A DNA stretch of 64,000 nt from Lutraria lutraria (lineage: Eukaryota > Mollusca > Bivalvia > Venerida > Mactridae): positions 32,748,992-32,812,991 of the forward strand of contig OZ026842.1 in assembly GCA_964023205.1 (NCBI GenBank), in the 5' to 3' direction. The notes below the pieces were generated by a model, which ran no database searches, was not told the origin of the DNA, and saw only the letters and a list, made by a program, of their open reading frames with translations. Numbering within the stretch: the first letter of the stretch is position 1; each line of letters begins with the position of its first letter. The position numbers were made by a program, and so were the translations under genes. This document shows, in pieces, positions 38,641 through 50,500 of the stretch.

Positions 38641-39559
38641 AAGTGAAGACATATGCATTTATTTGCGGATAACAAGGTAAGCACTGGCACAGAATCCAGG
38701 AACCCTGCCTGGTCAGGTTAAAAAGCTGCCCACCGGCATGCAGGCGAGAAACACGACAACCAAATCAACCATTTCACCAAAACCAGAAAATGTGTTCATT
38801 GTTGCAACGATATAGCAGCTTGTTCGATGATTATAAATAGACTTTTAACTATAATCTAGGTTGAACGGAAAACGGAACAGAATATCGTAAATCAATGTTA
38901 GATCGCTACAATGTATCATGAAATCGGAACTCCTCGGCGTTTGTCCAAGGAAAACGTATTCTCCGTCAATGACGGTAATGGCCGGGAATAGCCGAGTAGT
39001 TATGATTGTATCATGAATCTCACTGAGTATATTGGAAATACCGACAGTGTACAAAATAAAGGAACATTTGCATACACAAGTATTAGATGTTATTGTCAAG
39101 TTTGACGTACATGTAAACATGAATAAATAGATGCACACAAATTCTTGTGGTTGCATCTATTCCGGTGAACACGTCATGTCATCAAACACAAGTATTTTGC
39201 ATATTCCCCACAATTAACCTTTTGAAATTAAACCTTTAAAGAATACAGAAACAGCACGATTTGTTAGATTTATATCTTTTTTGTAAGGTGTATTTGATGT
39301 CTAATTTAAATTCTTCGTCTTGCCAAGGACTTGGTCTTGCTTTTTTATAATGATTCATCATCAAGTAAAGATTTCCATGAACTGAGTATGAAGTGAATCA
39401 GCCTTAATTATTCGGCTTTACGGTAAAGGACAAACCTGCATGGTACCAAATAAAATGTCTCGCCGTCTCAAACAGTCTAATTAGTTGGACTAGAAATGAA
39501 TGCATGGTATTTTAGTGAAAATTAGTTTGTTGTTACCACCAGGAAATAATGCCATCCTT

Positions 39560-39645
39560 AATAAATTGCCATCATCATCGTCATTATCACCACCACCACC
39601 ATCATCACCACCATTATAATCTTCACCACCATCATTATATATTTA
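39560..39645 (+). repeat. ATC/ACC trinucleotide microsatellite
   Basis: A low-complexity run of CATCATCATCG, CACCACCACC and CATCATTATA. It is compositionally the same as the minisatellite that starts 450 bases downstream and may show the kind of sequence from which it arose. Confidence 0.8.
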
Positions 39646-39759
39646 TATTAATATGTTTTAAGCTTGCTGTGAAACAGTATTTTTTAGATAACTTGAATTA
39701 GATTATATTTTAAATTTATTATTGCTTTATGTAGTCAGGATTGAATCTTATTTATTCTA

Positions 39760-39935
39760 CAGTAAAACCTCTCCGGAGCGGCTCTCTGTACAGAAGCAAC
39801 CTCTCTATAACGACACCTTCAAAATTTCCCTAAGCTGATATTAACTAGAACTTTAACCTCTGTAGAGCACCAACCTATAAACAATGGCCGATATTTGCAG
39901 CTCCCACAGGGTGTTACTCTACAGAGGTTGTACTG
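39760..39935. mobile_element. TA-flanked MITE, CAGTAAAACCTCTC ends, copy 1
   Basis: Left end CAGTAAAACCTCTCCGGAGC after TA; right end ACAGAGGTTGTACTG followed by TA. The ends are imperfect inverted repeats. TA duplication suggests mobilisation by a Tc1/mariner-type transposase. A related copy lies at 45553-45726. Confidence 0.65.
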
Positions 39936-40099
39936 TACTAGCTGTTGATTGTATGTGATAATATTAACATAATACTAAGTCAATATGTGATACAATACGT
40001 CCTTGTGATACTATTCTTTGTGATATTTTTTGTGATAATTACCACTAAGTTTTAATAACACTTTTATCATTGGCTCTCTATGTCATACCACCAGCACTT

Positions 40100-41510
40100 A
40101 GGGACCACCACCATTATTATAATCATCATCCACACTATCACCACCACCATTATTATAATCATCATCCACACTATCAACACCACCATTATTATAATCATCA
40201 TCCACACTATCAACACCACCATTATTATAATCATCATCCACACTATCACCACCACCATTATTATAATCATCATCCACACTATCACCACCACCATTATTAT
40301 AATCATCATCCACACTATCACCACCACCATTAATTATAATCATCATCCACACTATCACCACCACCATTATTATAATCATCATCCACACTATCAACACCAC
40401 CATTATTATAATCATCATCCACACTATCAACACCACCATTATTATAATCATCATCCACACTATCACCACCACCATTATTATAATCATCATCCACACTATC
40501 ACCACCACCATTATTATAATCATCATCCACACTATCAACACCACCATTATTATAATCATCATCCACACTATCAACACCACCATTATTATAATCATCATCC
40601 ACACTATCAACACCACCATTATTATAATCATCATCCACACTATCAACACCACCATTATTATAATCATCATCCACACTATCACCACCACCATTATTATAAT
40701 CATCATCCACACTATCACCACCACCATTATTATAATCATCAACCACACTATCAACACCACCATTATTATAATCATCATCCACACTATCACCACCACCATT
40801 ATTATAATCATCATCCACACTATCACCACCACCATTATTATAATCATCATCCACACTATCAACACCACCATTATTATAATCATCATCCACACTATCACCA
40901 CCACCATTATTATAATCATCATCCACACTATCAACACCACCATTATTATAATCATCATCCACACTATCACCACCACCATTATTATAATCATCATCCACAC
41001 TATCAACACCACCATTATTATAATCATCATCCACACTATCAACACCACCATTATTATAATCATCATCCACACTATCAACACCACCATTATTATAATCATC
41101 ATCCACACTATCAACACCACCATTATTATAATCATCATCAACACTATCAACACCACCATTATTATAATCATCATCCACACTATCAGCACCACCATTATTA
41201 TAATCATCATCCACACTATCAACACCACCATTATTATAATCATCATCCACACTATCAACACCACCATTATTATAATCATCATCCACACTATCAACACCAC
41301 CATTATTATAATCATCATCCACACTATCAACACCACCATTATTATAATCATCATCCACACTATCAACACCACCATTATTATAATCATCATCCACACTATC
41401 AACACCACCATTATTATAATCATCATCCACACTATCAACACCACCATTATTATAATCATCATCCACACTATCAACACCACCATTATTATAATCATCATCA
41501 CCACCATCAT
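40100..41510 (+). repeat. 36-bp minisatellite array, about 39 units
   Basis: The unit reads CACCACCATTATTATAATCA then TCATCCACACTATCAA. Units are nearly identical; the main variation is the choice of CACTATCACC or CACTATCAAC at the junction, with rare single changes (ATCAACCACA near 40740, ATCAACACTA near 41135, ATCAGCACC near 41184, TAATTATAAT near 40331). Because 36 is a multiple of three and the unit contains no stop in several frames, very long open frames arise on both strands (His/Tyr-rich on plus, Met/Ile/Val or Asp/Asn/Gly-rich on minus). These have no start context, splice sites or non-repeat flanks and are not taken as genes. Confidence 0.95.
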
Positions 41511-42408
41511 TATCAACACCACCATTAATTATCATCATCATCACCACCATCATTATCAACACCACCATTATTATAATCATCATCCACACTATCAACACCA
41601 CCATTAATTATCATCATCATCAACACCACCATTAATTATCATCATCATCACCACCACCATTAATTATCATCATCATCACCACCACCATTATTATCATCAC
41701 CACCATCATCATTATCAACACCACCATTAATTATCATCATCACCACCACCATCATCATCACCACCACCATTAATTATCATCATCATCACCACCACCATTA
41801 TTATCATCACCACCATCATCATTATCAACACCACCATTAATTATCATCATCATCATCCACACTATCAACACCACCATTAATTATCATCATCATCCACACT
41901 ATCACCACCACCATTATTTATCATCATCATCCACACTATCAACACCACCATTAATTATCATCATCATCCACACTATCAACACCACCATTAATTATCATCA
42001 TCATCAACACCACCATTAATTATCATCATCATCATCACCACCACCATTAATCATCATCATCACCATTAATTATCATCATCACTATCATCATTATCAACAC
42101 CACCATTAATTATCATCATCATTATCCACACTATCAACACCACCATTAATTATCATCATCATCCACACTATCAACACCACCATTAATTATCATCATCATC
42201 CACACTATCAACACCACCATTAATTATCATCATCATCAACACCACCATTAATTATCATCATCATCCACACTATCAACACCACCATTAATTATTATCATCA
42301 TCAACACCACCATTAATTATCATCATCATCCACACTATCAACACCACCATTAATTATCATCATCATCAACACCACCATTAATTATCATCATCACTACCAT
42401 CAACTGTA
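41511..42408 (+). repeat. diverged ATC/ACC-rich tail of the minisatellite
   Basis: Here the unit shortens and varies. The core CACCACCATTAATTATCATC recurs with or without the TCCACACTATCAA part, mixed with CATCATCACCACC runs. The TATTATAATC core of the main array is replaced by TAATTATC. This looks like an older or differently homogenised part of the same array. Confidence 0.9.
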
Positions 42409-42745
42409 TCATCCCACAATATATCAGTTTACCAAAACACCCAAATTTACAGCACTTTAGTCCAGAAAGACAGAAAAGAAAGAATGAATAAGAAATAGCT
42501 GTTTATTTATTCATCAACCAGGAATCTGCATTCAATAAACGCATATGATTCCATTGGCATAAAAAAGACATTTTTATTATGAATACAAAAAGACCAACCT
42601 GAAAGTAATAAATACAAATGATATGAAAAATGTTATACACTGTATATTGCAGAAGAAAACACAAATATATTTTTGAATAAAATATCAACAAGACAGCAAG
42701 AAATTATCAAATAACAGTAGATAAACACATCACACTTTATATATA

Positions 42746-42922
42746 CAGCCAAACCTGTGTATAAAGGCCATCCTTAGGATAGACAAAATATTCTTTCTTA
42801 ACAAGTAGCATTTACTCCGAGGTTGTTTAACTCTAAAAAACCAATGATGTTTTTTTAAGAATGGCCTTTATTTTCAAAGGTTAACCTTTAACAGAAGGTA
42901 GCCACTAACACAGGTTTGACTG
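42746..42922. mobile_element. complete MITE of the CAGTCAAACCTGTG family with TA flanks
   Basis: CAGCCAAACCTGTGTATAAA at the left follows TA, and ACACAGGTTTGACTG at the right is followed by TA. The 14-base ends are near-perfect inverted repeats, so this is the clearest copy for defining the family: a short non-autonomous element with TA target duplication, presumably Tc1/mariner-driven. Confidence 0.75.
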
Positions 42923-43420
42923 TAGTGAATAATAAACCTGATTTGAAAGAAGACATTCAAACAAACACAATTTTACCAATGAGCAGATGATAAAAGACAA
43001 TCAATTTTTAAGGCCTTACTCAATAAACAAATTTGCAAAAGAAGTTAATAACAGATCTGAAACAAAACATTTTGAAACTAACACAAGGAAGACTCAATAA
43101 ATATAAAAAAGTAAAAAAATAAACAATAACATACAACCGTGTATAATGCACCAACATTATTCAATAATTTGATTAAATTATTTAAGCACTTTCTGTAGAA
43201 TATCTGCATTAACAAGGTAAGAAGCTTTACATGTTTAATATGAATGGTCACAGCCATAAGACGGGTAGTGGATAAACTACAATGATATACATAAATCTGG
43301 TATCTATACATATACTATATAAATCATGAAATATTGTTATTTGCATATACATGTGTATTGCAATAACATTGTTCTCTATGAAGGTATTTAAGACATTCTT
43401 GACACATATTGTTTATCTGT
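42923..43420. other. non-coding, nothing recognised
   Basis: AT-rich sequence between the MITE and the SINE at 43421. No exon or ordered repeat is seen on either strand. Confidence 0.4.
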
Positions 43421-43712
43421 TGTTTAATGGCCCTTTTTGACAGCTGTAGTCATTACAGGGCTGCCCCCAGAGAGAGGGGGAGAGAAGATACAGGAGAACA
43501 GGGTATTTATATCCCTAATTTTTTAAATAGATTTCCTGGTTCTTTATCACAGCCAGTGTAAGCCCCTTTTTCCTTCGAAATATATCTAGACACAGTATTG
43601 GGCTCGGTATATGGGATGGAGACAGAAATAACAGTAGATGGAGCCAAGATTCAAACCCAAGGCCATCCAATTGGAAGCCCAGCATGTTACCACTAGACCA
43701 CCACTTCATCGC
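43421..43712 (-). mobile_element. tRNA-derived SINE, family D
   Basis: On the minus strand, an A-box TGGTCTAGTGGTAACATGCT is followed by a B box GGGTTTGAATCTTGG, then a body with CCCAATACTGTGTCTAG and a tail ending GGGCCATTAAACA. The tail is shared with 29644-29972. Confidence 0.7.
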
Positions 43713-43851
43713 CTCCTTTAAAGTATACTGGAAGGTGGACAACATGTGACACAAGAGACAATAAGGTTCTGGGTATACCAGAGAGGTAGAAAGATCGAAG
43801 ACCAAAATAACAACATGGGATCCTTGTAGAAACAAACATTTCCACTGTCAA

Positions 43852-44095
43852 TGGTTTAACACAGTTTTTAATGATATTTCAGTTATATACAGCAGCCGAT
43901 GCATCTTGCCAGTTTACCTGGACTATATTCTAACCTGTATTAACTTATCCTTCCACAAGAAGCCAATAACTTCCCCAAATATGGAACATCTGTGAAATTT
44001 TCATAGAAAGGTATGACCTGCTGTAACCAGGATTTGAACCTGGAGTGCCAGGTAACTAGTCCAGTGCACTAACCACTGGACCAAGGCTGCAGTAC
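43852..44095 (-). mobile_element. tRNA-derived SINE, family B (complete head)
   Basis: On the minus strand the head reads GCCTTGGTCCAGTGGTTAGT (A box) and CCAGGTTCAAATCCTGG (B box), then GCAGGTCATACCTTTC, TATTGGCTTCTTGTGG, TAGTCCAGGTAAACTGG and TATATAACTGAAATATC. It shares its body with 47414-47732 and 56820-56930. It lies in the 3' flank or UTR of the glutathione reductase gene. The head resembles a tRNA but is too diverged to be one. Confidence 0.7.
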
Positions 44096-44439
44096 ATTCC
44101 CAACAAAGATAACAGCAATGACATTTCATTTAGATTTAAGAATACATACAATCTTTGATGTTTTATTGTAGATCTGAAGTACTTTTAGACTACATGTTTA
44201 ACTAATAAACCATAAAAAATAATTTACTGAATGTAATAGACACAGGTTTGATTAGGCATAAAAACGTGCTCTCTTCTTAACATTTTACAATTCTATAATT
44301 ACAAAAAGAATAAAGATAAATTTGAAAAAAAATCTTTGGCTTTGATTTAAAATGTTCCTATAAGAAGCATTCAAGCAGTTTAAATGACCATCACAGAATG
44401 AATTTTAATAATAGGAACATGTTGCTTTATGTAGATTAT

Positions 44440-44589
44440 TTATCTCATGGTCACAAGTTCCTCGCTGGATGTTGGATGTATGGCCACAGCATCATCAAAC
44501 TGTGCTTTAGTTGCTCCCATCTTTATAGCTACAGAGAAACCTTGTAACATCTCATCACAACCTTGACCCATCATGTGTAAACCAATCAC
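44440..44589 (-). CDS. GSR: GSR exon 11 (end)
   Basis: It encodes [38 protein letters not shown] and [11 protein letters not shown], then TAA. The catalytic HPTSSEE is intact. Acceptor CTTTCCAG. Confidence 0.95.
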   Translation of the reverse strand: MIGLHMMGQGCDEMLQGFSVAIKMGATKAQFDDAVAIHPTSSEELVTMR

Positions 44590-47500
44590 CTGGAAAGTTC
44601 AATATTAGTCATCAGGGCCCTCATTTGACGTTTTTTGGGGCCGAAATTCGGCCCCATTCCCCTCCTAAAATCATTTACTTTTTTCCCCTATTTTTGAAAA
44701 AAATTCCCCTAAAAAAAAAAAAAAAAATATTTTTTTTGCTTAAATGATTCATATTAAGTTACATGTATTAACCTTTGATTAATAGTATATTAATGTATGT
44801 AATATATTTAAATACAGCCATTTTAAGCTTAAAATGCTTATTGCAGGGTTATACGGCAGTCGAAAAAGATCCCCTGAAATTCCCCTTTTTCCTCAAAATG
44901 ACGCGAAATTCCCCTACCTGAGGGCCCCGGGCCCCTTCCCCTAAAGTGCAGCTAGGGCCCTGGTCATACATGTCAAACTAAGGTTTTATTGAAGTACAGT
45001 CAAATACTTAAAATCAAGGACTTACATACATACATCAATTCGCAGCTTGCATACTTAATGTTAGAAGAAATCAAATCCTACGGAAGTGAAGTGAATCAAT
45101 GAATCAACGGGATTTCATGCTCATGTTTACAACAGCGAAAATATTTGTAATGGTTCGAGTGTTATCGACAGCGAAAATATCCATGATTTTGTGAATGTAC
45201 GTAAGTCCTTGTTCACACTAATTAATCAGGGTCGTATAAGAAGTGGTCAAAAACTTTGCAGACTACTCAGGGTAAGATGAGTGGCAGTCAAAGTTCAATA
45301 CATACAGAAGATATTTTGATAAGATGTATACACAGAGCTCCACAAAATGTTTCAGGCTCCAGCTAGTTGGACTACTAGTTTAGAAATTTTAACTACTTTT
45401 AAAATTAGTGGACACACCCAACAAAATAAGTTCTACTGTATTAGAAAATTTGATTTTGAATACCTATCAAGTGCATTTCAGTACTTAATGCTGTTATTAT
45501 TAGAGGGACATTACATATTGTTGAACACAAAAATTATGCTACTTGTAAAGTACAGTATAACCACTCCAGAGCGGCCCTCTCTCGGGCCAACCTCCCTTAA
45601 GCAACATCATGATGTTTTCCCACAGCACGATTTAACTACTAATTCAACCTCTCTAGAGCAACAACCTCTTAGCAACAACACAGTTTGGCTACACCTAAAA
45701 GGTGTTGCTTTGGAGAGGTTGCATTGTACTTTCATGCAAAAAATATTTTCATGGGAGATAACTCACTTTTTCAGTCGGCAGTAAACATATAAGTTTCATA
45801 CTGCACTTGACTTTGTGTTCTGTTAGTGCGTAGTACATTGGAGTAAACACAGATTTATATATTTTGATTTTATCCGCTCCATATTTCTCATTTGCTTCCT
45901 CTATAAAATAAAAACAAACACATATTTATATTTTTTTTTCACTGGAGTTTAAAGTTGCACCAATAGCTAGGCTTATTTGGGATTTATCCCAGTTTTAATG
46001 TTGGAGGAAGACCCCAGGGGTACACCTGGGTACAACTAACCACTTGCTTTACAGCTCCCACACACAAGAAAATTGTCTGGTCCTGAATGGGATTTGAACT
46101 TCGATGAGGGGCTAGTGATTACTTGTCAGAGCCCTTATCCACTCAACCTTGGAGGCCCCTCTGTCAGTTAGTACTGAGACAGTTTAAATTCACAGTAACT
46201 GTTGTTATTGGTTGATTCAACTAGAAACAACCAATTAGAAAGATGAGCATATAGACAGAATACAAAAATCAAGTTTAAGTAAGCAGCATAATCATTGGTC
46301 AATTCAACTAGAAACAACCAATCAGAAAGATGAGCTTATAGACAGAATACAAAAATCAAGTTTAAGTAAGCAGCGTAATCATTGGTCAATTCAACTAGAA
46401 ACAACCAATCAGAAAGATGAGCTTATAGACAGAATAGAAAAATCAAGTTTAAGTAAGCAGCATAGTCATTGGTCAGTCTTTAAACTTAGCTGAGAAATGT
46501 CCAATCAGAAGGACTAGCTTATGGGTAGGACTTCAGCTACATTTATAAATTCAGACCTGTATCTCCTTACCTTCAGTTAAACCAATTGTTCCTATTGGTG
46601 GATGAGAAAATACTACAGTTGGAATATTTTCATAATCTAGTTTCCATTCAGTTTTGCCATCAAATAAACGATGAGCCAATTTTCTACCTGCTGCTATGGC
46701 AACTGAAAATAAGTCAAAATACAAAATCAAGACAAAGTTTTCCTTAAAAATATTTTTTTTCAAATCTTATTCTGTTCACAATCAGATTACAGCATGTTAT
46801 GGTCAACCTTAAAAATTATTAGTTTGCAGTCACATGACTGTCAAATAAAGTAAAAACCCAGAAAACTAGACTCCCTGAAAAACGGAGGACTCTGAAAATC
46901 GGACATTTTTCACATGCCATTTTCTTCATAATTCACAAAATATTCTTTGAAAACCAAAATTCTCAGAAAACTGGACTTCTGGCTTAGTTAGGAAGGAGCC
47001 GGTTTTCTCAGATTTTCCAGAATATCCTAAAAATGTTTTCATAAATTTTGACAAAAATATCATATTCTTTTTTAAAAAGCTTTTGTAATCAATATGTACA
47101 GGTACATAATGCGTAAATACATGCCTAGCTAACTACTGTTGAAAGTTTGGGTCAGGTACCCAGAAACTAAGAAGTTTTAAGAATGGCCTTACATGGAAAT
47201 ATCTGGGTTTCACACATAAGTGACATTACTAACCTGGTGTGAGTAATGCTTTACCACAAACATCACCAAGAGCGTAGATATTTGATGCAGATGTATTCTG
47301 GTATTCATCTACACTTATGTTTCCTCTAGTATCTAACTTCACACCCTGAAAAGCAAAAAAACAATCCAATTTATACATTGAAACATGTGCACATACTAAT
47401 AATTAAATCTAATCAAAGTACTGAAAGTACTCATGGAAGCTGACCCGACATAGACTTGCACTGCAACCTGGAAAGAAAACCAGTCTAACAATAGCATGGT

Positions 47501-50500
47501 GGATGTTAGAAAATTCATGCGGGTCGAGCAAGTGACGGCTATGGAAAACTGAATTACTGTTTAGCTTCTAAAAAGTTGGCTTTCCTCCATATGTAGAGAA
47601 GTTACTGGCTCCATGTGGAAGTGTTAAGTTAGTACTGGTTAGAATACAGTCCAGGAATACTAGTCAGGTGAACCAGCAGCTGTATATGACTGAAATATCG
47701 TTGAAAAATGGCGCTAAACCCACAGAAACAAAACACACTAATTATATACCATGGTATAAAAAAATGTACAGTCACAACTTGTAACTTGTATTATCTGAAC
47801 CAATCCTGATAAGATGAAAAGTTCATACTTGAAGGATGCCCAGATTAGAAAGGTTTTCATTTTTAGATGAAAATATATCCATTTTTATGTGGCTGCCCCT
47901 GACTGATCATTCTAGAAGTTAAAGTAACAAGAATAAGAGCTGTTGAAAATCTCAAGGTTTATAAACGTGGTACATTAAATTTCTTTCATCTAGGATTAAA
48001 CTACTTACTACTTTATCCAAACCAAGGTCGTAAGTATTGGGAACTCTGCCAACGGCCCACACCAAGCAATTAACATCAGTCATTTTACTTCCAGTACTGA
48101 GGTCAAGGGTCAAGGTTTTATCATCTTCCTTTGTCACTTTGGTTACCTATTATCATAAAAATTACAATTTAGCTAGCAATATATCAAAATAACATTTTTT
48201 TCAAATCAGAAATTTACACTTGAACACTCCACAGTTAAACCTTTCATGACCTAAACAATGCTGGAACGAAACTACAAAGTTTTTGCTAAAATCGATAACT
48301 TATCAGACCACCCCAAAATCGGCTAAGATCAGTATCTTTTAGAACTGTTTCAGTGTTCTATCACTGCTGGATCCTGGGGTGGCTAACTTTATATTCAGGA
48401 TAAAAACTAGCAAATGTCAAGTTGTCAACACAGTTGTATTTACTTCAAAGTTTATTCATAAATTTGTATCTAGTGTTCACATGTTTGTTTGGAATTTAAA
48501 AGGTTAATCTAACTTCCATCTTGTAGAGAGATGCTTACTCAAGCTTAAAATCTGGTCATTATTGTATTGAAGAGTTGGAACCTTAATGACAGAATGGTCA
48601 TAAAAAACTGTAGAAACTGTTTGTACTATAGAAGGACAATCGGTTGTGGTGGTCTGATTATTGATAATGATTTTGGAGTCTGATACCCAACACTAGTTTT
48701 TACCATAAGGATAGAATCAGACCAGTTAGTACACACATGCAGTCAAACCAGGCTCTTATTTGTAAGGTGACTAACTTCAAAACTTTCATGGTGATTATCC
48801 CATACAGTGATAATGGACAGGACAAAATTGCAGATTATTTAGCAATCTAAATCAAGAATTTTGGCAGATTAAGGGTTAAAAGCCACCTGTGAATAGAAAC
48901 CACTATGTCGAAATAAGCTTTTACTTCCTATACATACATTTACAGTATAACTTCAACTCTGAATAAAGACCATCTTTTTTCCGCCCCAAAATGGGTAATT
49001 TTAAACAGGTTCTAAAATATGACTCTATGTAGAACCATACCTGTGTCTTTCGACAGACTTTCATTCCAGAGTTTTCTAATTCCTGTGTTAGTGTATCACT
49101 TATCATGCCGTCAAATGTACGTAAAACTTTATCATAACGTATACATATTGATGTGTCGGCTCCTAAAGCATTAAATATTCCTGCTAACTCTACAGCAATG
49201 TATCCAGCTCCTACAACAACAACTTTCCTGAAAACAACAATAACAACAATATAAACAAGAGGGCCAAGATGGCCCTATATCGCTCACATGACAATCACTG
49301 TTCACTCATTAAAACATTGTTTTGAACTGGTGACCTAGTTTTTGACCCCAGACGACCTATGTTCGAATTTGTCTCACATATCATTAAGACAAACAGTCTG
49401 ACTAGGTTTGGTGAAGATACGATCAAAATTTGACATCTACAGTGTTAATAAGGTTTTCCTAAGATTTGACCTTGTGACCTGGTTTTTGACCCTAGGTGAC
49501 CCATATTTGAACTTGTCCTTAATATCATTAAGACAAACAATCTGACAAGGTTTGGCCAAGATCCAATCAAAACCATGACATTAAGAGCATTAAGATTTTT
49601 ACCTAAGATTTGACCTTGTGATCCAGTTTTTGAACCCGGCTGACCCATGTTCATCCTTGACCCACATATCATTGAGGCAAACATTTTGACAAGGTTTGGT
49701 GAAGATCCAATTAAAACTGTCACATCTACAGTGTTAACAAAGTTTTCCTAAGATTTGACCTGGTGACCTAGTTATTGACCCCAGATGACCCATATTTATA
49801 CTTGGCCGTTATATCATTAAAACAAACGATTTGACAAAGTTTGGTGAAGATCCAATAATAACTGTGAAATCTACAGAGTTAACATGGTTTTTCATAAGAT
49901 TTGACCTAGCGACCTAGTTTTTGACCCAAGATGACCCATGTTCGAACTCGTCCAAGATATTATGAAGACGAACATTCTGACAAGATTTCATGATCATCCA
50001 ATCAAAACAGTGACTTCTAGAGTGTTCACAAGGTTTTCCAGCAATTTGCCCTAGTGACCTAATTCTGCTACAGAAATGACCCATTATCAAACTTGATCAT
50101 TCTGACAAAGTTTCATGAAGATGCAGTCAAAACAGTGATTTCTAAAGTGTTAACAAGGTTTTCCCTTATTTGGCCCTGGTGACCTAGTTTTTGACCCCAA
50201 ATGGCCCAATATCGAACTCGTCCGAGATTTTGTTGATATTAACGTTCTGACCCAGTTTTGCTAAAATTGGGCTAAAAATGTGGCCCCTAGTGTGGTCACA
50301 ACATAAAGTTTGACGACGCACGACGCACACCGCACGACGCCGGACGGAGAGTGATCCTAATAGCTCACTTTGTCACTTTGTGACATGTGAGCTAAAAATC
50401 ATACTAGAAGAGTTAAATGAAGATAATTTAACAGTAAAACCTCACTTAGACCTTGTTTCTTTAACATTCTTATTATTTATAGGGTATTTAGGTATGTTTG

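Noticed and set aside
40080..41604. Open frames of 424-482 codons, His/Tyr-rich on plus and Asp/Asn or Met/Ile-rich on minus
   Set aside because: Produced by a 36-base repeat whose length is a multiple of three; open in several frames on both strands, no unique flanking coding sequence or splice signals.
44014..44092. tRNA-like A and B boxes on the minus strand
   Set aside because: The arms do not form a complete cloverleaf and the sequence continues into a shared SINE body, so it is a SINE head and not a tRNA gene.
45347..45784. 145-codon plus-strand frame
   Set aside because: Runs through a MITE and antisense through GSR exon 10; no family features.
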